The position numbers were made by a program, and so were the translations under genes. This document shows, one piece after another, positions 45,101 through 50,199 of a stretch of DNA of 64,000 nt (position 1 is the first letter of the stretch; the number at the start of each line of letters is the position of its first letter). Source of the stretch: Streptomyces ferrugineus (lineage in GTDB: Bacteria > Actinomycetota > Actinomycetes > Streptomycetales > Streptomycetaceae); NCBI RefSeq assembly GCF_015160855.1, contig NZ_CP063373.1:3968001-4032000 (forward strand), in the 5' to 3' direction. Under the pieces are notes generated by a model. It made no database searches, had not been told where the DNA came from, and was given only the letters and a program-made list of their open reading frames with translations.

Positions 45101-45869
45101 AGTCGCCTGCCATGTCCATGCGCTGGCCGGTCCCAATGGCGGTCAGGTACCAGCGACGGGTTGTGTCGTCGCGGAGGGCGAGCAGCCTGCCATTCGCGGT
45201 GGCCTGCAGTTCCTTCTCGACGGCCAGGTGCCGCAGGAACGTGGCCATGGCGGGCTTTTGACCGGGGTGCTCAGCGAGCTGCAGAAGGTGCCGACGGACA
45301 GCAGCGATGTCTTTGAACCGGTGGTTTCCAGGCGAGTTGATCAGCCGATTAGGCAGGTGATCGATGTCAACGACCTCGGGCTGGTCATCGTCGTCGTCGG
45401 GTCCGTCTCCGTCGTCGTCACCGATGGGGCGGCCCTGATCGTCGGTGTTGTGTGGATCGTTGGGGGTGTCGGGGTCCCCGTCGTCGTCCCGGCGCAGGCC
45501 GTTGCCGCGGCGCGGGTCCTTCGTGCGCCGCTCGTCCTCGGCAACGACCTTGTCCTCGTTGTCCGTGGGCGCGGTGCCGTCGGGCCGGGCAACCATGGAC
45601 ACCCACTTGGCGCTGGTGGTGTGCCGTCGGCCGCGGAACTCGTTCGGGCCACTCTGGTCCTGGACGAGGACGCGGTCGTTGGGAAGCGCACGGACAACGC
45701 GTGCGAGCTTGCCACCCCACAAGCGAACCGTTCCGCCGGTCTCGATAAACCTGCCCTTGCTGTCGCGTGGGTGCAGGGCGGGGTTCCACTTACGGCGGGC
45801 AGCCTTGACCTCGAGGTCGTCACTCAGGTCCTGCAACTCAGCGTGCGCAGCAGCGGGGCGATTCAGCAT
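33135..45869 (-). CDS. Giant 4,244-aa multi-module phage protein, possibly virion-internal
   Basis: ATG 45869 (MLNRPAAAH) lies 13 nt from the first base of the late -10-like box; upstream in-frame starts fall inside it. N terminus has NPALHPRDSKGRFI, a motif common near MuF/protease proteins of actinophages. Then come many SH3-like beta modules beginning PGDRV or DGDVI; a module with KWLFVDRDGR or KWRYTNADGQ near residues 1200 and 1740 and a diverged copy near 2780; Asp/Glu-rich and Arg-rich linkers (about 2100-2280); a tandem repeat of about 84 aa (about 2516-2690); and a basic helical region (about 3800-3900). The C terminus has GTAGHALAQHFARHL, like a zincin HEFGH helix with the first His-Glu lost. 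Encoded between portal and protease; an ejected or capsid-internal polyvalent protein is inferred. Confidence 0.75.
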   Translation of the reverse strand: MLNRPAAAHAELQDLSDDLEVKAARRKWNPALHPRDSKGRFIETGGTVRLWGGKLARVVRALPNDRVLVQDQSGPNEFRGRRHTTSAKWVSMVARPDGTAPTDNEDKVVAEDERRTKDPRRGNGLRRDDDGDPDTPNDPHNTDDQGRPIGDDDGDGPDDDDDQPEVVDIDHLPNRLINSPGNHRFKDIAAVRRHLLQLAEHPGQKPAMATFLRHLAVEKELQATANGRLLALRDDTTRRWYLTAIGTGQRMDMAGDFKDRNEASSFAYFLDRHVRSGTGDGLGPDSRVFDFTDPNLDEVARTWQSSRGENIRAAIERARQEFDSSKKKPAAKKPAAARPRPSEPVAPAADAGSAAPVSREALKPGDRVKVTVSSSDIEWPMSTRNQPKPGTVTVEGTVAPTFSGGPGTRGAPLVDVTLTGPDGKVMVSGDTARVLRMPSQVAVSGHTDGFTPEELRADRVRVGDVIARGEFGHVVGRIDRYQGGRTFTTRNLGGRGEIDQFGTRPGDTLTVVPKARRRPEDVLRDVPDRTQQHPNSGDAKRAAARVLSDWGKVNELAEQQWPDGAPEEFRTLAQHMQNVTDTPKGTDGYQENADAMHGALTALHELDTEGVTQDLAKALHRLEEGLDDNADRFEADSRAITEKKRKRTAAESDAPKPDVPQPDAPEANTTVTLTPDEVSPQIDAVRPEGSKAPSSMDDGEIRDEIVSLMEREMANGGELSGVDRTRLRVLEAEEARRAGRKPKEEPKPKPKAPAEEPGGLFDVGPEEQQQFVADPNNPDDQADDPFGTPDMFADAEGRDTSKLRPPQSRKPMDFEEGDRFVDTQGRTHTVAEPPLRTPRGRIRVVDENGGEHFLAADRELRVLHPDEDAPEVPETDAPEGAAPSADSPAGETPEAEAPAPDAADAPSDADAPAAAEPAAAPNQVTIDHSGTGTVVRFPTPNGMVSDEEFAVLRSLGFKASRDRTQPRFFYLPSNMTLSRREDKVRRLKEWLDGRNVAYQAPEESTEKPELSEEQLEQLQGHYFAPAGTWAVTDFLPGDEVWTGRSWDTVDSIGPKNLRLQGRGPTPYDSVLARRRGGEIRTMFDEPADDGTPRPGATDPKTMRDDQIAAELAHLEGATLPEGNDPAARTVRRQVSARIHALTTARSERNFARRRDESHRRALASLVRDPAALAAKKAEQVQGRDGAPIGIVYQEKKGKWLFVDRDGRTPTSERYKTRAAAITALNKLTDARNERAGEGWKHSAWDDVQPDDTIRVPELGRSEDNRRRVVTGWSEPLEVSEIRRGDMGQVLITGRSGDEDVELEVPRTDATFGTAKPGIVPDREPSDAGDGLPWTQMTPDDFGQDERPAPTADPNAPRPTDEFGTPDLITNGTPDTPEAPGTAEGSDGPETSDTPGDETETARTVLDRLPELPPLPNLTGLSRQHKDDVRRIRGDYAKIRESLDGILAGDPPTGDAREDLRRVREQLDYVAGRLTRDLLPESDEAQSVRAGLFDLGQDLDRALAALPEREPEPQGDGPNGGTLFHPWDIRDGDLVRFDAENPADRDRSLAPYYGTFKGRAASASGDQGRTLVTYQSRRWNDDRQQWEPGDPTQHTVTMPPRGLVERFTPEQWDAWQRPGQSEDRDTADSATAPDAPIRDTSPADMTDEDIQAELEELQAWQNRHVSRTGEGPRIQGNAMLALSPVASRRGKLHEEQRNRDNARRDREKKEKKKQERAEALARAEIGKRNDDGSYPVTVDGEDAGTVSQLARKWRYTNADGQDSPDSYARRAEAVAALVRNRDVRRENADEDARREQARSEAPEGWALGDRDDVAENDVIRVPITRQDGNGRPYPVGWRQPVRVNSVSRNDNGTMVLSVSNLDGSRSDISPVFLSHPDDTFAWASDRTRPEPTPAWRHELRARMADIGDDIATLQSREGLQDPERIQRLQDLIQRVSRGETDDLQGDLRQIRDEAAWLESQFDDPDLELPYETRRTRSWATAARMKAERDLRYPDFQNTDGNADGPDNGPDLDGPNDDDRAGRAQGLFGEGMNAVGGESLPEMQELVDRLDRADSSEDRDAELRDIADRIDALAEQYELAGPQGELAADRFRRAARIARGEQDDSDERRGDDPDGQDDDRSTDGASNDGQDDDNRNEATDGGAQEGEEDEQQNDDQDDEERRQRNRDGDLDGGAADPDGEPDGGDAGTPDGDDSNDSSSGEGDGPESEDNDQDAPEGDEDDEKRRRRRRRRRDRGGNGGPGGGGPGGPGLPHLNLPDFNVPDATGDGGEGGSGSSGNRDGGRSRRSRHRDVDSLRNAWRTGEDLTAAEDTPERRSHLAELADREGLALSPEGGLAVYPEPQADGSTVWRFAQARNGTNLPGLTLTSDDPEEARTLAGRFEEITDRNGDPFDWHQPWGPASALAWRDGEGRSLPQALRAVQDDYEQERSGAFTLPEDLSTLSDPELEAAYRQGLGPDDELRVMAEMDRRDGYVDERIRAAVPDTPPADAEEAERRGRAMDEALGFGDTDVTQPASAAPGRLRREFDALDEERFQAAMEATGGRMLSSEAEAQGIDPRAVFSGTKYSNKRAKELASPELNLWIDGDDENVGHGRLTYPQYRQREADRVLRAEFADWDEARYRQAVDFTNGYFFKREYKFGALPFDERELFSGGSLSARDRWRQYASEELQEWFDNNGGRQTFAQFKQSRRDGDRRDRDLFEEEQRRAAETESGAPDDTAPFTADDVTPPPPFNPADVESEEDAAFRFGGHDRMKEFADRAELRPAGESESVWLDGQQIGTISNLYRSDPDREPVWDAHPFFGLDHDLNSRSQSRDTAIANLVIRALQDGPADPANPSDDVWDTVTVHLAGMTRELPELPESLRNNPEARARYERLTGTVDAFRDQRSPSGDLRDDLVQARDDFAWLRGLLPDTQRGGEQRDVLNDLDARAFWARRLLEGLGGPDSDTERPRAEDEPQGDGTTPSPAVPTPEPVKDPEDTVRPPAEPEPEPDPEPIGGQPAHWARVEDLVPGDMVRMNGTTKNGRPVQRAGYVHQGPVLVDVTRRGRTDQMWRTWVTENPDGTGASGNVYTSVNATAARAEAPDDVVPGSPASGAQAALRSGDLPDQIPTDGGGRGLFPGSTVTSTDDRGGTVTGATDTTVSVHWSDGNDDTAVSPTTVTVTYGQRPDGWTADGHRVTTQSVVSDNDGALLGPVDDVDGDTVTITTADGTITRSAGDLRVTGEVRDDAPEPVTGIDEPAAADLKDGDVVVLDLDGHLATVAITGEPSRDGDRVTLQYADTTTGEMGEIDVDARAVLPRAQGPDGGAPELGPDDAPRPADDLTVHPAPYTVEPVTGPTVDPDLTAGDRDVIGDHADGPEDNPDAHQAAVRITADLPVTPEQASALATQLRAAADPSTLEGRAALRAADHLDRAAGRTPPEGLDRPRPSNAAQVGDGDLVAMPDERRGDQVRVFRIIDAEDGPGGVRSFLLEDQENQQWRRRVVHGAMPVWQLPEAEPDPVTPPDVDDTDTTPDAPTTPATPDTLSSPDEPSVPVARVRPGSLRDGDVIDAPVSRTGYQFNGHRRLTIIGEPQRNGWWTQLTGMDEEGNVHDFGLHNGRTVNVYDRNRPTPALPPVGTPRDPNQVQQADVDRIVSDHARSLAARIIDEATAGTEPPGDIHALREQIAQRLTPEALSDARQATRRHAAAALDAAGITGRDRAAAQRRLRDTREQAHTDTVRAALRTINDLEPLPDESDEDLAARARDLLRLIPDQVAGRPSTTDPDSDPDVTQAVTGHADDAVNALLQQLQAAGVDPGDAERIARILTQHMAGSRQATARRIAARVAAASPDAGRQPGLLARIVALLIRMTKRLAELVKAGARKIAEKYSTARERLARLRAFLGRMVRRVRQWPESRRLARLHRAVNLPDADGESLAARISHWAGLMPEPGRFGQAQQRVTFRRPTTWGRLAAGRLPDRSDRIQWAPDRAADGGPGLTALRHMAALRAAGSDVDQDVTRRLSAALGDDFGDDPHATLQHADDYVATSERRLVNLQAARSGSTIPDDPDLEVEIDAARMELTAARREYAGLRARYAAAVPDAVAAALADIRDMGPEGNAAIVFGPDTNPDAERAVRGVQRLIPRAWLNTPESRRLTAVDGTQGRYEPEGQRITVADLADEGLGTAGHALAQHFARHLGDLDAAQRAFWFTRTHTGRPGARRMRRSALDRLLRRQQTQPETGDSLARSVQAMFNGDWYQDDDLRAFLLGLMATR

Positions 45870-45876
45870 GCCGCGG

Positions 45877-45907
45877 ACCATGCACACCGGAGGTGGTTAG
45901 CGTCGCG
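45877..45907 (-). promoter_or_regulatory. Late promoter element (leaderless) for the giant gene
   Basis: GCGACG, 18 bp, CATGGT, leftward; ATG 45869 follows 13 nt after the first base of the -10-like box. Confidence 0.6.
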
Positions 45908-45928
45908 CCGTGCTGATCGGGCGCGACG
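45901..45928 (-). terminator. Hairpin after the two-helix membrane protein gene
   Basis: Perfect 9-bp stem CGTCGCGCC / GGCGCGACG, about 13 nt past the stop codon. One arm contains the -35-like box of the giant-gene promoter, so terminator and promoter overlap. Confidence 0.5.
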
Positions 45929-45941
45929 CCGTGATCGCGGC

Positions 45942-46187
45942 TTACATGGTCTCGGTGAGGATGTGCAGCAGGAACCACGCCGCGCCTCCGCCCAGAATGA
46001 CGGTGAACAGCGCGCGGCCCGCCTTGGAGCTGCGGATCCGGAACAGCTTGCGGGTGTTCTCGCTGAGCGTGTCGTCGTCCTTCTTGTTGAATAGCGCGAT
46101 GGCCTCGTAGACGAAGAAGAACGCCGTCCATGAGCCCCAGAGAAGTGCGCTGGTGTTCCTGCGGATGAAGGCGAGGGTGCGTCTCAC
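45942..46187 (-). CDS. Two-helix membrane protein
   Basis: 81 aa from GTG 46187 with AAGGAG 5 nt upstream, overlapping region with the portal stop. Two hydrophobic segments, TSALLWGSWTAFFFVYEA (about 12-32) and ALFTVILGGGAAWFLLHIL (about 58-78), separated by a charged loop (KKDDDTLSENTRK). Small two-helix proteins are frequent in actinophage head operons; a second holin or membrane-access role is possible. Confidence 0.6.
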   Translation of the reverse strand: MRRTLAFIRRNTSALLWGSWTAFFFVYEAIALFNKKDDDTLSENTRKLFRIRSSKAGRALFTVILGGGAAWFLLHILTETM

Positions 46188-46189
46188 AG

Positions 46190-48652
46190 TCACTCCTTGG
46201 GGCCGGTGTCGTAGTGCAGGCGGCAACGGCAGTTGATGGTCAGGGCGATCGGAGCGAAGGGGTCGCCGGGGTACCGGAGCTGGGCGCCGTCGATCTCGTA
46301 CGGGGTACCAACGGGCAGGGTTTTGCCGTGCAGTGCCTTGTGCGCGGGCCGTACGCGGTCGTCCTGGCGCGTGATCCACGTCCGGACGACTCCGGGCCCG
46401 GCACTCTCCGCCGCGGCGTCAGCGGCCCCGTTGATGGTCGACACGGCGCACGTCTCCGCGATCCGTTCGACCCAGCCGAGTCCGGCGCGCTCGTAGAACC
46501 GGCCGACCGTCCGCTCCAGGTCCTCGAGCCTGAGCTCCGCCTCCGGGATGGTCTGGAGACTGCGCAGTTCCTCGGCCAGGTCGCCGAGCAGCGCGGCTAC
46601 GGCCTGGCCGGCGTACAGCGCGGTGATGAGAGCAGAGGCGACGGCAGTCGAGGGAGCCGTGTCGGTGCCGGCGATGGCCTGGCCGAGCCTGCGGGCTGTG
46701 GTGGTCGCGGCCTGCTGCAGGATCGGGGCGAGGGTGTTCGTCGTCTCCTCTTCCCAGCGGGCCGCACTGACGACGCGGTCTTCGTCGATATTCGCGTCGC
46801 CGACCCGGGTGTCGTTCTCGTTCTCCGGCTCCCAGAACCGCGTGTACTTGCGGATCTTCGGCGCGCGGAGCCGGGCGATGATGACCCCCTGCTGGCGTGC
46901 CAGAAGCGCAGTGAGGGCTGCCTGTATGGCCATGGAGAGGGCGTCGAAGTCGGTGTCGGTGACCTCGAAGCCCTCGACGGGCAGTGCCTTGGTCTCGAGA
47001 TGGGCGCGCGCCTTCTCGACGTCCTCGGCGGCGGGGCCGGACTCGGGCTGGATGGTGGTGGCGAGGGCACGCGCCACATCGCCGGCAGCGTCTCCCGGGG
47101 CGGCTTCGGTGACTTCGGCGCGCGCCGCGGCAACGTCATCGGCCGCGGTCAGGGCCGGGCCGGAAGGCAGCTCGAGGGGCGCCTGCCCGCGGGCCATGGC
47201 AACGTCGTCAGCGGCGGTCGGGGCCAGTTCGAGTGCGCGGGCCTCGGCGACCGCCGCGGCGGCGGACTGGTCCCCGCCTGCTGCGGGCAGTGCGGCGTTC
47301 GGGTCGGCTCCAAGGCCGCCGCCGGCACCGGGTTCCGGGGCGAGGCCGAGCGCGGCGGCGTCCTGGTCGTTGGCCGGGACGGGGGCCTTCTGCGGGCTGA
47401 TCCACAGGGCGCGGGACTGAGGAACGTTGAACCTGGGGCGCCCGGCGATGTCGCGGTACTCGTCGATGGTGATCAGACCCGCCTCGAACTCCTTGCGGGC
47501 CTCCTCGCGGGCCTGACGGCGGGGGAACTCGAGGGCCTGCACACCGCTGGTGTCGAAGCGGATCACCCAGTCGTCGGACAGTTCCGGGTCGAACGCCGAC
47601 GCGATGAGGTTGAGGTGGGGCAGTTCGGTGTGGTCCCAGAAGTTCCACTCTTCGCGGTCGGCGTTGTTGAACGTCCGCTCGGAGGCGTTTCCGATGACGC
47701 TCTCGTAGACGCCGAACGAGGAGAGGATCTCGTTCTTCGCAGTGCTGGACAGCGTCTCGTAGGCCATCTCTCGCGGGCGGGCGGAGGTGTCGACGTAGGT
47801 AACACCACCGGGTCCTGTCCCGACGAGGGTGAGCTGCCCGGCATTGTGCGCGCCCGGGGCGAGGCGCTTCTGGATTCGCTCGACTTCGTTGGCGTCGACG
47901 CCGTCCAGGTCGATGCCGACGATGCCGCCGGGGCGGCCGTCGTTGTCGATAAAGCTGATGTTGTATGTGCGGGCCTTCACGTCCAGGTCGACCGACAGCC
48001 CGGCGGCCTCGAGCGGGGTCACGCCGCAGAAAGGATCGGTCGGGTGTGGATCACGCAGCCAGATGACGTACTTCGGCTTGAGCTCCCGGATGCTCCCGTT
48101 GTAATCCGTGAACTCGAAGTGCTTCACGTAGCTGGCGTTCTCGTCGTCCGGGATGATCTGGACGCGATCCGGTGGTAGCAGGTCAAGCCTGACCAGGACT
48201 CCGCCGCGGCTGTAGGTCTTCTCGATGAACACGCCCTTTTTGCTGAGTAGCAACTGGGCGCTGAGTCGCTTCTTGAAGACGTCGCCGGTCTCCAAGGGGT
48301 TGGCCTGCTTGTTCAGCAGCTTCAACAGCGGGTGGTCCTGGAGGACTTCCTCGAACTGCCGCTCGTCGCCGCCGCGGCCGATCTGCACCGGCAGGGTGGA
48401 GGCGTGCTTGCTGATCGCCTCGACGCTCTTGAAGGTCCAGATGGAGCGTTCGTAGCCCTCGATGATGACGCGCTCGAGGTCCCAGCCGTCCGCGCGGCCG
48501 GGGGTGCCCCACACGTTCGTGACGCCGGCGTACGACATGGACGTGTAGACGCCCCCGGCGAGGAGGTCCTTAGTCTCCGCGGGTGCGGACGGCGGCTCGG
48601 CTGTTCTGGGGGCGAGTAGCCCGCGGAGAGTGGGGAGGAACTGGCGGGGCAT
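46190..48652 (-). CDS. Portal protein fused to a C-terminal MuF domain
   Basis: 820 aa, ATG 48652 overlapping the upstream stop (ATGA). Residues about 45-420 are an HK97/SPP1-type portal core: WTFKSVEAISKHASTLPVQI, KKGVFIEKTYSRGG, VIWLRDPHPTDPFCGVTPLEAAG, FIDNDGRPGGIVGID and the spine region EFEAGLITIDEYRDIAGRP. Residues 420-620 are Ala/Glu-rich linker. The end is a MuF domain: Trp759-Ile-Thr, DDRVRPAH, LRYPGDPFAP and NCRC (807-810). Portal and MuF are usually separate genes; here they are one chain. The portal is the DNA gate; MuF-type domains decorate it or carry effectors. Confidence 0.85.
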   Translation of the reverse strand: MPRQFLPTLRGLLAPRTAEPPSAPAETKDLLAGGVYTSMSYAGVTNVWGTPGRADGWDLERVIIEGYERSIWTFKSVEAISKHASTLPVQIGRGGDERQFEEVLQDHPLLKLLNKQANPLETGDVFKKRLSAQLLLSKKGVFIEKTYSRGGVLVRLDLLPPDRVQIIPDDENASYVKHFEFTDYNGSIRELKPKYVIWLRDPHPTDPFCGVTPLEAAGLSVDLDVKARTYNISFIDNDGRPGGIVGIDLDGVDANEVERIQKRLAPGAHNAGQLTLVGTGPGGVTYVDTSARPREMAYETLSSTAKNEILSSFGVYESVIGNASERTFNNADREEWNFWDHTELPHLNLIASAFDPELSDDWVIRFDTSGVQALEFPRRQAREEARKEFEAGLITIDEYRDIAGRPRFNVPQSRALWISPQKAPVPANDQDAAALGLAPEPGAGGGLGADPNAALPAAGGDQSAAAAVAEARALELAPTAADDVAMARGQAPLELPSGPALTAADDVAAARAEVTEAAPGDAAGDVARALATTIQPESGPAAEDVEKARAHLETKALPVEGFEVTDTDFDALSMAIQAALTALLARQQGVIIARLRAPKIRKYTRFWEPENENDTRVGDANIDEDRVVSAARWEEETTNTLAPILQQAATTTARRLGQAIAGTDTAPSTAVASALITALYAGQAVAALLGDLAEELRSLQTIPEAELRLEDLERTVGRFYERAGLGWVERIAETCAVSTINGAADAAAESAGPGVVRTWITRQDDRVRPAHKALHGKTLPVGTPYEIDGAQLRYPGDPFAPIALTINCRCRLHYDTGPKE

Positions 48653-48999
48653 CAGGCCCCCTCGGACTCACGGCCGGTGGTGAGCGCCAGGCCAGCCGCA
48701 GTCACTGCGAGGGCGACGCCGATCCAGCCGAGGGGCACGCATAGCGCGAACGCGCAGCCGGTCAGACCGCTGTAACCGACGCCAACGGCTGTCCAGCGCA
48801 GGATGTGGGCAGCGCGTGAGGCGTCGGGCTTGGGGGCGATCAGCAGGCCCGTGGCGAGGATCCCGCCCATGGCGGCGGAGAGGCCTGCGGCCCAGTGGAG
48901 TGCGCCCAGCGCCACAAGGACACCGAGCACGCCGAAGGCGGTGAGGCACAGACCGGCGGCTTCGCGGGCGAGGGCCCTGGAGGTTCGCTGAGTAGTCAC
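48652..48999 (-). CDS. Multi-pass membrane protein
   Basis: 115 aa from GTG 48999, 13 nt from the first base of a late -10-like box and without ribosome-binding site. Three to four hydrophobic segments (LCLTAFGVLGVLVALGAL, GLSAAMGGILATGLLIA, GYSGLTGCAFALCVPLGWIG, LAVTAAGLALTTG). Its stop overlaps the portal start, so the portal depends on its translation. Function unknown. Confidence 0.6.
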   Translation of the reverse strand: MTTQRTSRALAREAAGLCLTAFGVLGVLVALGALHWAAGLSAAMGGILATGLLIAPKPDASRAAHILRWTAVGVGYSGLTGCAFALCVPLGWIGVALAVTAAGLALTTGRESEGA

Positions 49000-49006
49000 G
49001 CCGCGC

Positions 49007-49037
49007 ACCATGAACAGCGGGCGGCGCTAGTGTCGCG
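49007..49037 (-). promoter_or_regulatory. Late promoter element (leaderless) for the membrane protein-portal pair
   Basis: GCGACA, 18 bp, CATGGT, leftward; GTG 48999 follows 13 nt after the first base of the -10-like box. Confidence 0.6.
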
Positions 49038-49043
49038 TGCTGC

Positions 49044-49568
49044 TCAGCGCTTGGGGCGGGAGACCCCGGACATGTAGGCGCTGATGCCGCGCCGGTTGAT
49101 CGTGCCGCCGGGGATGATCCGCGCGTTGGGTGGCGGGGTGGGGATCTTCCGCTTCGCACGCTGGGTCTTGTCCCCGCCGATCAGATGGCTATTGTCGATC
49201 TTGGCGGCGCAGTCATCGCCCTTGACCTCGTCGTACGGCCGACGGCAGCCCTTGCAATAGACCTCGAGCGCGTCGACGCGCTGTCCCTCGGTGGCTTTGA
49301 ACGAGCCGCGGTAGTCGGCGACGCTCGCGATCTTCGGCGTGACCTCGACCTCGGCGGCCACAACCCAGACGTGGGAGAGGTCCGGCGCTTCGGGTTCGGC
49401 GGCGGGCTCCGATGGGGGAGTGGTCTGCTGCTCGGGTGTGGGCCCCGGCGTGGCGGCCGGGGGCGCGACCGGCTGGGAGTCCGGCTCGGGTTCGAGCCAG
49501 GCGAAAAGGCTGTCCTGCAGATGGGAGCGGCCGGTCTCGGGCGAGAGGGGGGCTGTCGCGGTCGTCAC
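49044..49568 (-). CDS. Protein with a C-terminal Cys-rich motif, first gene of the late block
   Basis: 174 aa, GTG 49568 with CGGAGGAACG upstream. Pro/Ala/Glu-rich N-terminal third; then HVWVVAAEVEVTPKIASVADYRG and a Cys motif (YCKGCRRPYDEV then DDCAAKIDNSHLIGG) that could bind zinc. C terminus is basic (RAKRKI, SGVSRPKR). In a typical phage the terminase genes would lie next to it; none is seen. Function unknown. Confidence 0.55.
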   Translation of the reverse strand: MTTATAPLSPETGRSHLQDSLFAWLEPEPDSQPVAPPAATPGPTPEQQTTPPSEPAAEPEAPDLSHVWVVAAEVEVTPKIASVADYRGSFKATEGQRVDALEVYCKGCRRPYDEVKGDDCAAKIDNSHLIGGDKTQRAKRKIPTPPPNARIIPGGTINRRGISAYMSGVSRPKR

Positions 49569-49686
49569 CGTTCCTCCGGATCACTGCGGGGTTGACGTAA
49601 AGTGCAACCCCCTTCACTGCCGGAACGCCAACGGCCGTGTTCTGTTACACCTGCAGCCCGACGCACCGGAGTGCGCCGGGCACATG

Positions 49687-50199
49687 TCATTGAGACGCGA
49701 GCTCGGCGGGATACGAATTCTGCACAACACCGTCTTCCAGGTAGACGGTCTCGTCGATGGCAAGTGCCTGCAGAGCGAAAAGGACCCGCGGCCTCGCCAT
49801 AGTGGGCAGCCGGCTAATGACGACATCAGTGGGCAACACACGCAGCTCCCCACGCGGATCTCGGTAGGTGAGCGGGGTAACGTCACCGCGGGACATGGAA
49901 GCGGTCGCGAGGACGTGTGTGATGACCTTCCGCCGCCGCATCTGCTTCTGGTCCAGCACGACGCGCCGCAGAACAGGGATTCCGCTCATTGCGCCACCTA
50001 GAACGTGCTGGGCTGCCTGCCACGGACTCTCTCCCACGTGGACGGCGTCGACGGGTAACACGATGCTGCCCAGGGTCTCGGCCACCAGCAAGCAATCAGC
50101 CCCGACCGGGACGAGGAGCTGAACGCCGACCACCGGCGGCCGCCAGTTCTCGTATCCACCGCGACGGCGTGCCGCAGGTATCGCAGCCGTGGCCGGCAT
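49687..50199 (-). CDS. Nudix-fold protein with degenerate Nudix box
   Basis: 170 aa, ATG 50199 overlapping the stop of the reductase gene (TGATG). Strands WRPPVVGVQLLVPVG and CLLVAETLG, then VHVGESPWQAAQHVL where the Nudix helix should be. GES and the AA pair match, but the REUxEE core is missing, so hydrolysis is unlikely and a binding or regulatory role is more probable. Last gene of the leftward nucleotide-metabolism cluster; the 118-bp gap to the phage block holds a GGGTTG...CAACCC hairpin (49,591-49,612). Confidence 0.5.
   Translation of the reverse strand: MPATAAIPAARRRGGYENWRPPVVGVQLLVPVGADCLLVAETLGSIVLPVDAVHVGESPWQAAQHVLGGAMSGIPVLRRVVLDQKQMRRRKVITHVLATASMSRGDVTPLTYRDPRGELRVLPTDVVISRLPTMARPRVLFALQALAIDETVYLEDGVVQNSYPAELASQ

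Larger units (their letters stand above)
1..49620. mobile_element. Siphovirus-type prophage or phage-plasmid (left end outside the window)
   Basis: Contiguous phage genes: rightward replication-type genes (1-6,654) and leftward late genes (7,120-49,568) covering lysis, tail, head and portal functions. Late gene order fits an HK97-like siphovirus, read from portal (48.6 kb) to lysis (8 kb). A DUF2637 membrane protein and DnaC-like loader are also common on actinobacterial plasmids and integrative elements, so a phage-plasmid is possible. No large terminase, active integrase or repressor is recognisable inside the window. Right boundary is placed after the last phage-like gene; it could extend further if the nucleotide-metabolism cluster belongs to the phage. 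Confidence 0.85.

Noticed and set aside
42147..46094. 1,315-codon open frame on the + strand opposite the giant gene
   Set aside because: High-GC shadow: composition is Gly/Val/Arg/Leu-rich without domains, no ribosome-binding site, fully antisense to a gene with clear coding features.
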